64,000 bases of DNA from an uncultured Flavobacteriaceae bacterium (GTDB lineage Bacteria; Bacteroidota; Bacteroidia; Flavobacteriales; Flavobacteriaceae): positions 186,001-250,000 of the forward strand of contig CAJYAG010000001.1 of NCBI GenBank assembly GCA_913065125.1, read 5' to 3'. This document shows positions 26,761 through 35,352 of this stretch, piece by piece (positions within the stretch are counted from its first letter, which is position 1; each line of letters opens with the position of its first letter). Made by a program: the position numbers and the translations under genes. The notes under the pieces were generated by a model. It made no database searches, was not told where the DNA came from, and was given only the letters and a program-made list of their open reading frames with translations.

Positions 26761-27732
26761 ATGAGAGAAGCCGCATTTATAAAAAACAATAAAGAAAAGT
26801 GGCAACTCTTTGAAGCTGTTTTAGCAAAGAAAAAAAGTGTTTCTCCAGATAAATTATCAGATTTATATATAGAAATAACAGACGATTTAAGTTATGCTAA
26901 AACATTTTATCCAAATAGTAAAGTGGTTGCTTATTTAAACGGAGTAGCTGCTGCTGCACATTTAAAAATTTATGTCACTAAAAAAGAAAGTAAAAATAGA
27001 TTTATTACCTTTTTTAAAACGGAATTTCCTTTAGAGTTTTATCAGCATCAAAAACAATTATTAATTGCGTTTTCTGTGTTTTTATTTTTTGCTTTAGTAG
27101 GTGCATTTTCTGCTGCTAACGACGGTGATTTTGTGCGTGTAATTTTAGGAGATTCTTATGTAAATATGACTTTAGAAAATATTGCAAAAGGCGATCCGAT
27201 GGCTGTTTATAAACAGCAAGCAGAAATGGATATGTTTTTAGGAATTACCATTAACAATATTAGAGTTGCAATGATGGCTTTTGTATTGGGAATCTTGTTT
27301 TCTATAGGAACTTTATATGTATTGATGCAAAACGGAATTATGTTAGGTTCATTTCTGTACTTTTTTTATGATAAAGATTTGTTATGGGAATCGTCTAGAA
27401 CAATTTGGATTCATGGTACAATCGAAATTTCTGTAATTGTAATTGCTGGTTGTGCAGGAATGGTTTTAGGAAACGGTTTGTTGTTTCCGAAAACCTATTC
27501 GCGTTTAGAATCGTTTAAAAAAAGTATCAAAGCCGGATTAAAAATTATGGTCAGCACCATTCCGTTCTTTATCGTTGCAGGATTTCTAGAAGGTTTTGTA
27601 ACCAGACATACAGAAATGCCCGATTGGTTAGCAATTTTTATCATTGTATCATCCTTAAGTTTAATTATATTTTATTACATTATATATCCGATTAGAATCA
27701 CTAAAAAACTACAAAAAAATGAGCAACAATAA
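26761..27732 (+). CDS. Stage II sporulation protein M (SpoIIM)-like membrane protein
   Basis: 323 aa. A soluble N-terminus (MREAAFIKNNKEKWQLFEAVL) is followed by about five TM helices with the SpoIIM-like AFVLGILFSIGTLYVLMQNGIMLGSF and HGTIEISVIVIAG motifs. Despite the name, the organism does not sporulate. In Bacteroidota the family travels with RDD and MoxR/DUF58 genes and is of unknown envelope function. It overlaps the next gene by 14 nt. Confidence 0.87.
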   Translation: MREAAFIKNNKEKWQLFEAVLAKKKSVSPDKLSDLYIEITDDLSYAKTFYPNSKVVAYLNGVAAAAHLKIYVTKKESKNRFITFFKTEFPLEFYQHQKQLLIAFSVFLFFALVGAFSAANDGDFVRVILGDSYVNMTLENIAKGDPMAVYKQQAEMDMFLGITINNIRVAMMAFVLGILFSIGTLYVLMQNGIMLGSFLYFFYDKDLLWESSRTIWIHGTIEISVIVIAGCAGMVLGNGLLFPKTYSRLESFKKSIKAGLKIMVSTIPFFIVAGFLEGFVTRHTEMPDWLAIFIIVSSLSLIIFYYIIYPIRITKKLQKNEQQ

Positions 27733-28600
27733 CTACATTGAATTTAAAAAAGAAAGAGATTTAGGTGCAATAATTTCTGACACCTTTAAGTTTTTAAGAT
27801 TAGAATGGAAACCCTTTTTTGGGGCCATTTTAAAAACAGCATTTTTACCAATTATCATTGCTATTGGGGCTTTGTTTTTTTACATGTATTCCTTTCCATC
27901 TATTTTTGGAGGTTTAGAAGCTTCTGACTTTGGTGTTTCTGAAGAACCAAATTTTGGGCTGCTATTTATCTCAATTGCATTTATGACGGTTTTCTTTTTA
28001 ATTGCTTATGTGATAATGAATATTACAGCATTGTATTATGTAAAATCATACATAGAAAATAATGGAACTGTAGATTTTAATTTGATTCAAGATAGCGTTA
28101 AAGATAAATTCTGGTCTTTTACAGGATTGTTTTTATTGGTTGCATTAATTGTTTTAGCAAGTGCTTTGTTGTGTTTTTTTCCTGCAATTTATACAGGAAC
28201 CGTGTTAGCATTAGCTGCACCAATATTGGTGTACAATAATTTAGATGTAACAGAATCTATTAGTTATTCTTTTAACTTTATAAAAGGACATTGGTGGGAA
28301 ACTTTTGGAGTAATGTTAGTAGTTGGAATTATTGTAAACATTATTGGATACGTTTTTTCTGTACCAGCAATCATTTATTTTTTCATAAAAGCAGGAACTG
28401 TAATTGCATCAAATGACCCAACTGCTTATGCAGAATCGCTAACAGATCCCATTTATTTGATGTTAAACGGAATTTCTTATATCGGTCAGTTTATTTTGTA
28501 TGGAGTTACTTTAATATCAAGTGTTTTTATTTATTTTGATATTGATGAGCAGAAAAATGGAAGTGGAGCAATGGATAAAATTGATAGCTTAGGAAGTTAA
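27719..28600 (+). CDS. Multi-pass membrane protein of the MoxR/DUF58 locus
   Basis: 293 aa with about six hydrophobic segments. The N-terminus is soluble (IEFKKERDLGAIISDTFKFLRLEWKPF). No family is recognised with certainty; the FKFIRQ-like start resembles integral membrane proteins that commonly follow the SpoIIM gene. It begins inside the end of the SpoIIM-like gene and ends 5 nt before the DUF4129 gene, so it belongs to the same operon. Confidence 0.8.
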   Translation: MSNNNYIEFKKERDLGAIISDTFKFLRLEWKPFFGAILKTAFLPIIIAIGALFFYMYSFPSIFGGLEASDFGVSEEPNFGLLFISIAFMTVFFLIAYVIMNITALYYVKSYIENNGTVDFNLIQDSVKDKFWSFTGLFLLVALIVLASALLCFFPAIYTGTVLALAAPILVYNNLDVTESISYSFNFIKGHWWETFGVMLVVGIIVNIIGYVFSVPAIIYFFIKAGTVIASNDPTAYAESLTDPIYLMLNGISYIGQFILYGVTLISSVFIYFDIDEQKNGSGAMDKIDSLGS

Positions 28601-28605
28601 TTAAT

Positions 28606-29337
28606 TTGAAAAAAAACTTCTTATATATCGTTCTTTTTTTTATTATTTCAGGGATTTCTGGACAAGAAAAATTCCCTGAAGTAAAAATTGATACAACATC
28701 AATTATAAAAAAGCAGTTTGATAAAAACAGTATAGAAGATTACAAAAACGATGCAATTTTTGATTATTCTGTCAATACATCTGGACCTTCTTTGTATGAG
28801 CAAATTTCTAATTGGTTGAATAGAGTTTTGCAAAAAATACTCTCTTGGTTTTTTGATGATATTGAAGCTCCGTTTGGGTTTATAAAGAGTTTTTTAAAAC
28901 TACTGCCATACATTATTGCAGTTGTTGTTTTATATTTAATTATCAACTTTTTCTTAAAAATTAACTCAAGAAACATCATTAGCGGAAAAAGTAATAAAGA
29001 AATTGTACACTTACAAGTTGATGAAGAATTGTTACATAGTAAAGATTTACCAACTTTGATACACGCTGCAGTAGCATCAAAAAACTACAGGTTAGCAACA
29101 AGATACCAATATGTTTTATTGTTGCAGAAATTATCAAATAAAGAGCTAATTGTTTGGGAGCAACAAAAAACAAACGAAGATTATAGTAAAGAACTTCAAG
29201 ATAAAAATATTCATGTAGAGTTTGATAAAATAACCCAACTTTACGATTATGTTTGGTACGGAAATTTTGAAATTAATGACAAACAATATTTAAAAGGAAT
29301 GGAAAATGTTCAAAAAATAGAACATAAAATTAAATAG
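28606..29337 (+). CDS. DUF4129 domain protein
   Basis: 243 aa with a signal peptide, a TM helix at about 102-120 and a C-terminal DUF4129-like helical domain (LPTLIHAAVASKNYRLATRYQYVLLLQKL). It begins with TTG at 28606: the codons that follow (AAA AAA AAC) give a proper signal peptide MKKNFLYIVLFFIISGISG, and no ATG fits. Third gene of the operon. Function unknown; DUF4129 often accompanies transglutaminase or MoxR genes. Confidence 0.85.
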   Translation: MKKNFLYIVLFFIISGISGQEKFPEVKIDTTSIIKKQFDKNSIEDYKNDAIFDYSVNTSGPSLYEQISNWLNRVLQKILSWFFDDIEAPFGFIKSFLKLLPYIIAVVVLYLIINFFLKINSRNIISGKSNKEIVHLQVDEELLHSKDLPTLIHAAVASKNYRLATRYQYVLLLQKLSNKELIVWEQQKTNEDYSKELQDKNIHVEFDKITQLYDYVWYGNFEINDKQYLKGMENVQKIEHKIK

Positions 29338-29339
29338 AT

Positions 29340-30536
29340 TTGGATAAGAAACTAAAAATATATTTTTCGGTTTTCATACTCATGTTTGCACTCATCATTT
29401 TTATGGAAGCAAGCAAGCCAAAACCTATCAATTGGTTTCCTAGTTATGCAACTAATCATACGATTCCGTACGGAACTTTTGTGTTTACTGAAGAATTTAA
29501 AAAACTATTTAAAGACACAGAATTTAAAACGATTACCGAACCACCATATCAATTTTTAAAAGATACAACTCAAAAAGGAACCTATTTTTTTGTAGACGAA
29601 ACTTTAAATTTTGGAAAAGTAGAATTTGAAGAATTGCTACAATTTGTAGCACGTGGAAACGAAGTTTTTATGTCAACAAACGGTGTAAACATTGATACAC
29701 TTAACCTTAAAACAAAACAATTAGCAACACATTTTTTTAAAGAAGCATCCTTTTATAAACTACTCAATAAAAACCTAGATACTACAGAATATAAGTTCGA
29801 TAGAAAAAACAGCAATCTTGTTTTTTCTGAAATAGATACTTTAAAAACAACGGTTTTAGGGAAGTTAATCATTAAAGGTTCTGATTCAATAAAAGGAGCA
29901 GAAGGCGTCAATTTTATTAAATACAAACACGGAAAAGGACAATTTTATTTTCATACATTTCCGTTGGCTTTCACTAATTACAGCATGTTAAAAGATGCAA
30001 ATCATCAATACATTTCTTCGGTGTTATCTTATATTGACGAAAGCAAACCGATATTTTATGATGGTTATTATAAAACAGGAAAATCAAAAATAACATCACC
30101 AATGCATTATATTTTAAGTTCATATAATTTGCGTTGGGCGTATTATACGGCTTTAATTGGTGTGCTATTTTTTGTTGTTTTTAAAGGAAAAAGAACTCAA
30201 AGAATTATTCCGGTTATTGCATCATTAAAAAATCAAACAGTAGCTTTTACAAGAACTATTGCGATGATGTATTATCATAAATCAGAACATAAAAATATTG
30301 CAGAACATAAAATTAATTATTTCTTAGAATACATTAGGTCTCAATTACATATTTCAACGCTAACTATTGATACAGCGTTTTACAAAACTGTTGCATTAAG
30401 AAGTGGAAATGCGTTCGAAGATGTTCAAGATTTATTTAAAAATATATACACAATACAAAACTTGAAAGTAATTTCTAAAGAGCAATTAATCGCATTAAAT
30501 TCTCAGATAGAGCAATTTAAAAAACAAAGAGTATAG
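29340..30536 (+). CDS. DUF4350 domain protein
   Basis: 398 aa with an N-terminal TM anchor (KIYFSVFILMFALIIFME), an extracytoplasmic domain of about 230 residues (KPINWFPSYATNHTIPYGTFVF, FVARGNEVFMSTNG), a second TM helix (AYYTALIGVLFFVVFKG) and a cytoplasmic tail. It starts with TTG 2 nt after the preceding stop. DUF4350 resembles a class-I glutamine-amidotransferase-like fold without known activity. Its place between DUF4129 and MoxR is conserved in Bacteroidota. Confidence 0.87.
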   Translation: MDKKLKIYFSVFILMFALIIFMEASKPKPINWFPSYATNHTIPYGTFVFTEEFKKLFKDTEFKTITEPPYQFLKDTTQKGTYFFVDETLNFGKVEFEELLQFVARGNEVFMSTNGVNIDTLNLKTKQLATHFFKEASFYKLLNKNLDTTEYKFDRKNSNLVFSEIDTLKTTVLGKLIIKGSDSIKGAEGVNFIKYKHGKGQFYFHTFPLAFTNYSMLKDANHQYISSVLSYIDESKPIFYDGYYKTGKSKITSPMHYILSSYNLRWAYYTALIGVLFFVVFKGKRTQRIIPVIASLKNQTVAFTRTIAMMYYHKSEHKNIAEHKINYFLEYIRSQLHISTLTIDTAFYKTVALRSGNAFEDVQDLFKNIYTIQNLKVISKEQLIALNSQIEQFKKQRV

Positions 30537-30551
30537 TATAAAAAACATCAT

Positions 30552-31556
30552 ATGGAAACACAATCAGAACAAAACCCAGAAGAAAACCACCAATTTTCTA
30601 GCAGAATAGATTTGTCGAAATTAAAAGAAGCTGTCGATAAAATTAAAGAGCAATTAGGTAAAGTAATTGTTGGTCAAGATGAATTTGTAGAGCTATTATT
30701 AGTTTCTTTATTAGCAGACGGACATGTTTTAATTGAAGGCGTTCCTGGTGTTGCAAAAACAATAACTGCAAAATTGCTTTCTAAAACGGTTCATACAGCG
30801 TTTAATAGAATTCAGTTTACACCAGATTTAATGCCTTCGGATGTATTAGGAACTTCTGTTTTAAACATGAAAACGTCTGATTTTGAATTTAAAAAAGGAC
30901 CCATTTTTTCGAACTTAGTATTGATTGATGAAATTAATAGAGCGCCAGCAAAAACGCAAGCTGCGTTGTTTGAAGTAATGGAAGAAAAACAAATTACAAT
31001 TGATGGAAATCAGTATAAAATGAAACCTCCATTTATGGTGTTGGCAACTCAAAACCCAATTGAGCAAGAAGGAACATACGCATTGCCAGAAGCACAATTA
31101 GACCGATTTTTATTTAAAATTAATGTTGGGTATCCAAATTTAGAAGAAGAAGTTACAATTATTAATAATCATAATAATAGAAAAGGAACATCTGTAGAAT
31201 CTGTAATAGAAGCGGTTTTAACAGAAGAAGAATTAATTTTATTTAGAGCAAATGTTCACGATATTCTTGTAGAAGAAAAGATTGTAAAATACATCGCAGA
31301 AATTATTTTAACTACCAGAACACATCCGCATTTATTTTTAGGCGGATCGCCAAGAGCAAGTATTGCAGTTTTAATGGCTTCAAAGGCTTTTGCAGCCATA
31401 AACGGAAGAGATTTTGTAATTCCTGAAGATGTAAAGAAAAGCTTATTTCCTGTGCTAAGACACAGAGTAATGTTAACTCCAGAAAGAGAAATGGAAGGAT
31501 ATACAACAGATAAAGTGATTGAAATGATTATTCAAACCATAGAAGTTCCAAGATAA
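30552..31556 (+). CDS. MoxR-type AAA+ ATPase
   Basis: 334 aa cytoplasmic AAA+ ATPase. Walker A is GVPGVAKT (63-70), Walker B LVLIDEINRAPAK, and sensor 1 ATQNPIEQEGTYALPEAQLDRFLF. The C-terminal lid contains GGSPRASIAVLMASKA. MoxR proteins act as chaperones that mature partner complexes, commonly with the DUF58 protein encoded next (2 nt downstream). Confidence 0.95.
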   Translation: METQSEQNPEENHQFSSRIDLSKLKEAVDKIKEQLGKVIVGQDEFVELLLVSLLADGHVLIEGVPGVAKTITAKLLSKTVHTAFNRIQFTPDLMPSDVLGTSVLNMKTSDFEFKKGPIFSNLVLIDEINRAPAKTQAALFEVMEEKQITIDGNQYKMKPPFMVLATQNPIEQEGTYALPEAQLDRFLFKINVGYPNLEEEVTIINNHNNRKGTSVESVIEAVLTEEELILFRANVHDILVEEKIVKYIAEIILTTRTHPHLFLGGSPRASIAVLMASKAFAAINGRDFVIPEDVKKSLFPVLRHRVMLTPEREMEGYTTDKVIEMIIQTIEVPR

Positions 31557-31558
31557 TT

Positions 31559-32890
31559 TTGACAATCTTTAAACAAATACATATTCACAATAGGTTCTTT
31601 ACTTATATAGCAATACTGTCCGGTGTGTTTTTACTTTCGTATTGGATTCCTGTTTTATTGGTTGTTGCTTGGTTTTTAGCAATTACTTTTACAACAATTG
31701 CTATCATTGACATCGTACTGTTATTTAGATTTAAAAATGGAATTTCAGCAAATAGAGTAGTGCCAGAAAAATTTTCTAATTCTGATGAAAATAAAGTCAC
31801 CATTATATTAAATAATCAATATCCGTTTGCAGTACAATTAACAACAATAGATGAATTACCAATACAGTTTCAAAAGCGAGATTTTTTTTATTTTAAGAAT
31901 TTAGAAAAACACGCAGCGGATACTTTCGATTATACAGTAACCCCTTTTGAGAGAGGCGAATACCATTTTGGAAGTTTAAATGTATTTGCAGCAACAGCAT
32001 TATCATTTTTTTCTAGAAGATTTCGATTTAATGTTGATAAAATGGTAGCTGTGTATCCGTCGTATATTCAAATGAAAAAGTACGAATTCTTAGCAATCAG
32101 CAATAAATTAAATGCAGTTGGCTTAAAAAAAATAAGGAGAATTGGACATACTTTAGAGTTTGAACAAATTAAAAATTATGTTGTTGGCGATGATGTTAGA
32201 ACGATAAACTGGAAAGCTACTGCGAAGAAAGGTGAATTGATGTTGAATCAATATCAAGATGAAAAATCGCAACCAATATATTCTATTATTGATACTGGTC
32301 GAGTAATGAAAATGCCGTTTAATGAATTAAAATTATTAGACTATGCCATTAATGCAACCTTGGCTTTTTCTAATATTGCATTGCTAAAAAACGATAAAGC
32401 CGGAATGTTAACGTTTTCAAAATCAGTAGATAACATGCTTTTGGCAAGCAATAAAAAAACAAATTTATCTGTTATAAATGAAACCTTGTACAATATCAAT
32501 ACAGAATATTCAGATTCTGATTTTGGGCTGTTATACGGAACCATTAAACGTAAAATTACCCAACGAAGTTTATTGATTTTATATACAAATTTTGAACATA
32601 TTTCGGCTTTAAAAAGACAATTGCCTTTTTTATTAGCACTTTCAAAAAAGCATTTATTAATTACGGTGTTTTTTGAAAATACAGAATTGGATGAATTAAT
32701 TGAAAACAATGCAAATAATTTACAAGAAGTATATCATAAAACCATTGCAGAAAAGTTTTCTTATGATAAAAAACTTATTGTTAAAGAGTTGGAAAATAAG
32801 GGTATAAATACAATTTTAACAAAACCAGAACAGCTATCTATTAATGTTATTAATAAATATTTAGAGTTTAAATCTAAAGGATTGATATAA
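31559..32890 (+). CDS. DUF58 domain protein
   Basis: 443 aa. Two N-terminal TM helices (about 15-60), a beta-rich region, then the DUF58 core RRIGHTLEFEQIKNYVVGDDVRTINWKATAK and a VWA-like domain (IYSIIDTGRVM). TTG start at 31559, 2 nt after the moxR stop; the M-x-x-F-K-Q start matches relatives. Works with MoxR; the biological process in this phylum is undefined. The operon ends at a strong bidirectional terminator. Confidence 0.9.
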   Translation: MTIFKQIHIHNRFFTYIAILSGVFLLSYWIPVLLVVAWFLAITFTTIAIIDIVLLFRFKNGISANRVVPEKFSNSDENKVTIILNNQYPFAVQLTTIDELPIQFQKRDFFYFKNLEKHAADTFDYTVTPFERGEYHFGSLNVFAATALSFFSRRFRFNVDKMVAVYPSYIQMKKYEFLAISNKLNAVGLKKIRRIGHTLEFEQIKNYVVGDDVRTINWKATAKKGELMLNQYQDEKSQPIYSIIDTGRVMKMPFNELKLLDYAINATLAFSNIALLKNDKAGMLTFSKSVDNMLLASNKKTNLSVINETLYNINTEYSDSDFGLLYGTIKRKITQRSLLILYTNFEHISALKRQLPFLLALSKKHLLITVFFENTELDELIENNANNLQEVYHKTIAEKFSYDKKLIVKELENKGINTILTKPEQLSINVINKYLEFKSKGLI

Positions 32891-32920
32891 AAAAACCAGC
32901 ACACTTGTGCTGGTTTTTTT
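32891..32920. terminator. Bidirectional terminator between DUF58 gene and ompH
   Basis: CCAGCAC/GTGCTGG stem (8 bp with flanking A:T) and loop ACTT, flanked by an A run on the left and a T run on the right, serving both convergent genes. Confidence 0.85.
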
Positions 32921-32937
32921 CGAATTGTACAAAGCGT

Positions 32938-33444
32938 TTATTCTTTAATTTCTAATTTGGCTAAAACCAATTTAGTTATGTCATGATTGGTGTCTAAATA
33001 CGCAAAGTTATTTCCTGATACGGTTAAAATTTGTGTGTATCCTTTTTCTTTAGCAATTCCTTCAATAATTTCATTTACTTTTTGATACAATGGACGCATA
33101 AAGTCGTTTCTTCTTAATTGCATCATGGTAGTTCCATTTTTTTGGAACTGAGAAATTTCTTGTTTTAGTTTTGAAATTTCTGTAAATTTTGTTTTTTTAT
33201 CAGTTTCTGATAAGTTTTTTATATTATCGTTAAAAACTTTTACAGCTGCATCATGTTCTGCAACTTTTGTTTTATTAATTGAGTCAAGTCTAGCCCCATA
33301 TTTACTAATACGTTCTTGCACAGTTTTTAATTGTGGTAATTTTGCTATAATAAATTCTCTATCAACAGTTCCAACTTTAGTTTGTGCTGTTGTAGCAAAG
33401 CAAACAAAAAAAGTTGCAATGATTAATGTAATTTTAGTTTTCAT
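32938..33444 (-). CDS. OmpH/Skp family periplasmic chaperone
   Basis: 168 aa with signal peptide (ends ATTAQT). Mature protein starts KVGTVDREFIIAKLPQLKTV, as in Skp/OmpH, then a long coiled-coil region (KLKQEISQFQKNGTTMMQLR). It is a trimeric holdase for outer-membrane proteins. A perfect minus-strand TAtaTTTG box at 33461-33468 gives it a promoter of its own. Confidence 0.92.
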   Translation of the reverse strand: MKTKITLIIATFFVCFATTAQTKVGTVDREFIIAKLPQLKTVQERISKYGARLDSINKTKVAEHDAAVKVFNDNIKNLSETDKKTKFTEISKLKQEISQFQKNGTTMMQLRRNDFMRPLYQKVNEIIEGIAKEKGYTQILTVSGNNFAYLDTNHDITKLVLAKLEIKE

Positions 33445-33460
33445 TTTTATAAGTTTTTGG

Positions 33461-33468
33461 CAAATATA
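33461..33468 (-). promoter_or_regulatory. -7 box of ompH
   Basis: The minus strand reads TATATTTG followed by C, 17 nt before the start codon. Confidence 0.5.
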
Positions 33469-33495
33469 AGAAAGCGAGTGCTTTTACCTAATTTA

Positions 33496-34428
33496 TTAAG
33501 AGTTTTTATCTGCTTTAACGTCTTTTTCTAACCAATTAAGGATTGATGTTACTTCTGTTTTATAATCAAACCAAGCTATGTTAGTATCCTTTTTAAACCA
33601 TGTTATTTGCCTTTTGGCAAAACGCCTGGTATTCTTTTTTATCTCTTCAATAGCAAATTCTTTAGATATTGCTCCGTCAAAAAAAGAAAATAATTCTCTG
33701 TACCCAACGGTTTGCAATGCATTTAAGTTTTTATTTGGATAGAGTTTTTTTGCTTCTTCTAACAATCCGTTAGCAACCATAAGAGCTACTCGACAGTTAA
33801 TTCTATCATAAATAATTTCTCTTTCTGCAGTTAAACCAATTTTTATCGATGTAAAATCTCTAGGAGTTTTTGGTTTATTTTTAAAACTCGAATACGTTTT
33901 TCCTGAACCAATACATATTTCTAAGGCTCTAATCACTCTGTGCGGATTATCTATTGCTATAGTTTGGTAGGTTTCTAAATCTAACTCTTTTAGTTGTTGC
34001 TGTAAACTTTCTATTCCGTTTTGTAGCAAATTTTGATTTAATTGTTCTCTAATTGATGGATCTACATCCGGAAATTCATCTAAACCATTGATTACAGCAT
34101 CAACATATAAACCGCTTCCGCCAACCATAATGACAACATTGTTTTTTAAAAAAAGTTCTGATAATTTTTTGAGCGCATCACGTTCGAACTCACCAACATT
34201 GTAAGCATCAAAAATACTTCGATCTTGTATAAAGTGATGTTTTGCGGCGTTTAATTCTTCTTTAATTGGAGCAGCAGTTCCAATAGTCATTTCTTTATAA
34301 AACTGACGAGAATCACAGGAAATTATCTCTGCATTAAAGTAATTTGCCAATTGAATGCTTAAAGCAGTTTTTCCAATAGCAGTTGGACCGACAATGGTAA
34401 TTAAGTAGTTGTTTTTTTGCGAAGACAT
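33496..34428 (-). CDS. miaA: tRNA dimethylallyltransferase
   Basis: 310 aa. It adds dimethylallyl to A37 of tRNAs that read UNN codons. P-loop IVGPTAIGKTALS near the N-terminus, then ISCDSRQFYKEMTIGTAAP, VGGSGLYVDAVINGLDE, NPHRVIRALEI and AKRQITWFKKD. Length is normal. It begins directly after the ion-channel gene (no gap). Confidence 0.97.
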   Translation of the reverse strand: MSSQKNNYLITIVGPTAIGKTALSIQLANYFNAEIISCDSRQFYKEMTIGTAAPIKEELNAAKHHFIQDRSIFDAYNVGEFERDALKKLSELFLKNNVVIMVGGSGLYVDAVINGLDEFPDVDPSIREQLNQNLLQNGIESLQQQLKELDLETYQTIAIDNPHRVIRALEICIGSGKTYSSFKNKPKTPRDFTSIKIGLTAEREIIYDRINCRVALMVANGLLEEAKKLYPNKNLNALQTVGYRELFSFFDGAISKEFAIEEIKKNTRRFAKRQITWFKKDTNIAWFDYKTEVTSILNWLEKDVKADKNS

Positions 34429-35250
34429 TTAGAAAATTTTACTTCCGCAATTATAGCAAAACTCAGCCTTGTCTTTATGTTTATCGGCTAAACAGTTTGG
34501 ACACGATTGTGTATTGGTGTTTATGCTATCCATTTTAGTCATTTCTGAACTTACAATTCCTGTTGGGATGGCAATAATTCCGTATCCTAGAATCATAATA
34601 ACACTAGCAATTAATTGTCCTAATGGAGTTTGAGGTGCAATATCTCCAAAACCAACAGTGGTTAATGTTACAATAGCCCAATACACACTTGTAGGAATAC
34701 TTGTAAATCCGTTTTCTTCTCCTTCAATCATGTACATTACAGTTCCTAAAATGGTACAAACAATAATAATAAAAAATATAAAAACGGCAATTTTTGCTTT
34801 ACTTGCTCTTAAAGCAATTAACAATTTATTTGATGCCCCAATATATCTTGCCAATTTTAAGATTCTAAAAATTCTTAACAAACGCAATGCTCTTAAAGCA
34901 ACCAAGCTGTGAGAACCAACAAGTACAAAAGATAAATATTTAGGAAGTGTAGATAGTAAATCTATAATTCCGTAAAAACTAAAAACATATTTTAATGGTT
35001 TTTTTATTGAAACCAATCGTAAAATATATTCAATTGTAAATAAAATGGTGATTATCCATTCAGAGATATTTAAAATATCATGATATTTAGTATCTATACT
35101 AGCAACACTTTCGAGCATTACCAATAAAACACTTGTAATTATAACAATAAGAAGTATAAGGTCAAAAATTTTACCTGCTTTTGTGTCTGCTTCATAAATA
35201 ATTTCATGAAGTCGGTGTTTCCAAAAAGTTGTTGGTTTTTGATCTTTCAA
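34429..35250 (-). CDS. Voltage-gated-type ion channel with C-terminal zinc ribbon
   Basis: 273 aa, six-TM subunit. S4-like voltage sensor with basic residues every third position (R120, R123, R126, R129, K132, R135), pore helix and selectivity filter TTVGFGD (198-203 for TVGFGD), as in potassium channels. After S6 comes a short cytoplasmic tail with two CxxC pairs (C250/C253 and C265/C268), a zinc-ribbon-like module, which may sense metal or redox state or aid assembly. Co-transcribed with miaA, with which it has no obvious functional tie. Confidence 0.9.
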   Translation of the reverse strand: MKDQKPTTFWKHRLHEIIYEADTKAGKIFDLILLIVIITSVLLVMLESVASIDTKYHDILNISEWIITILFTIEYILRLVSIKKPLKYVFSFYGIIDLLSTLPKYLSFVLVGSHSLVALRALRLLRIFRILKLARYIGASNKLLIALRASKAKIAVFIFFIIIVCTILGTVMYMIEGEENGFTSIPTSVYWAIVTLTTVGFGDIAPQTPLGQLIASVIMILGYGIIAIPTGIVSSEMTKMDSINTNTQSCPNCLADKHKDKAEFCYNCGSKIF

Positions 35251-35298
35251 GGTTAAAATATTTTGTGCTAATTTACTATAAATTCTAATTTATAAAGA

Positions 35299-35333
35299 AA
35301 AAAGCACTAGTTTAATATTCAACTAGTGCTTTT
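35299..35333 (-). terminator. Terminator of the papain/caspase operon
   Basis: Perfect 12-bp stem AAAGCACTAGTT (35301-35312) / AACTAGTGCTTT (35321-35332) with 8-nt loop. On the minus strand it is followed by a T run. Confidence 0.85.
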
Positions 35334-35352
35334 AGATATTTTTAAAATTTAG

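Noticed and set aside
26761-27732. Evidence of sporulation from the SpoIIM-like gene
   Set aside because: The family name is historical; in Bacteroidota this protein belongs to the RDD/MoxR/DUF58 locus and no sporulation gene is present.
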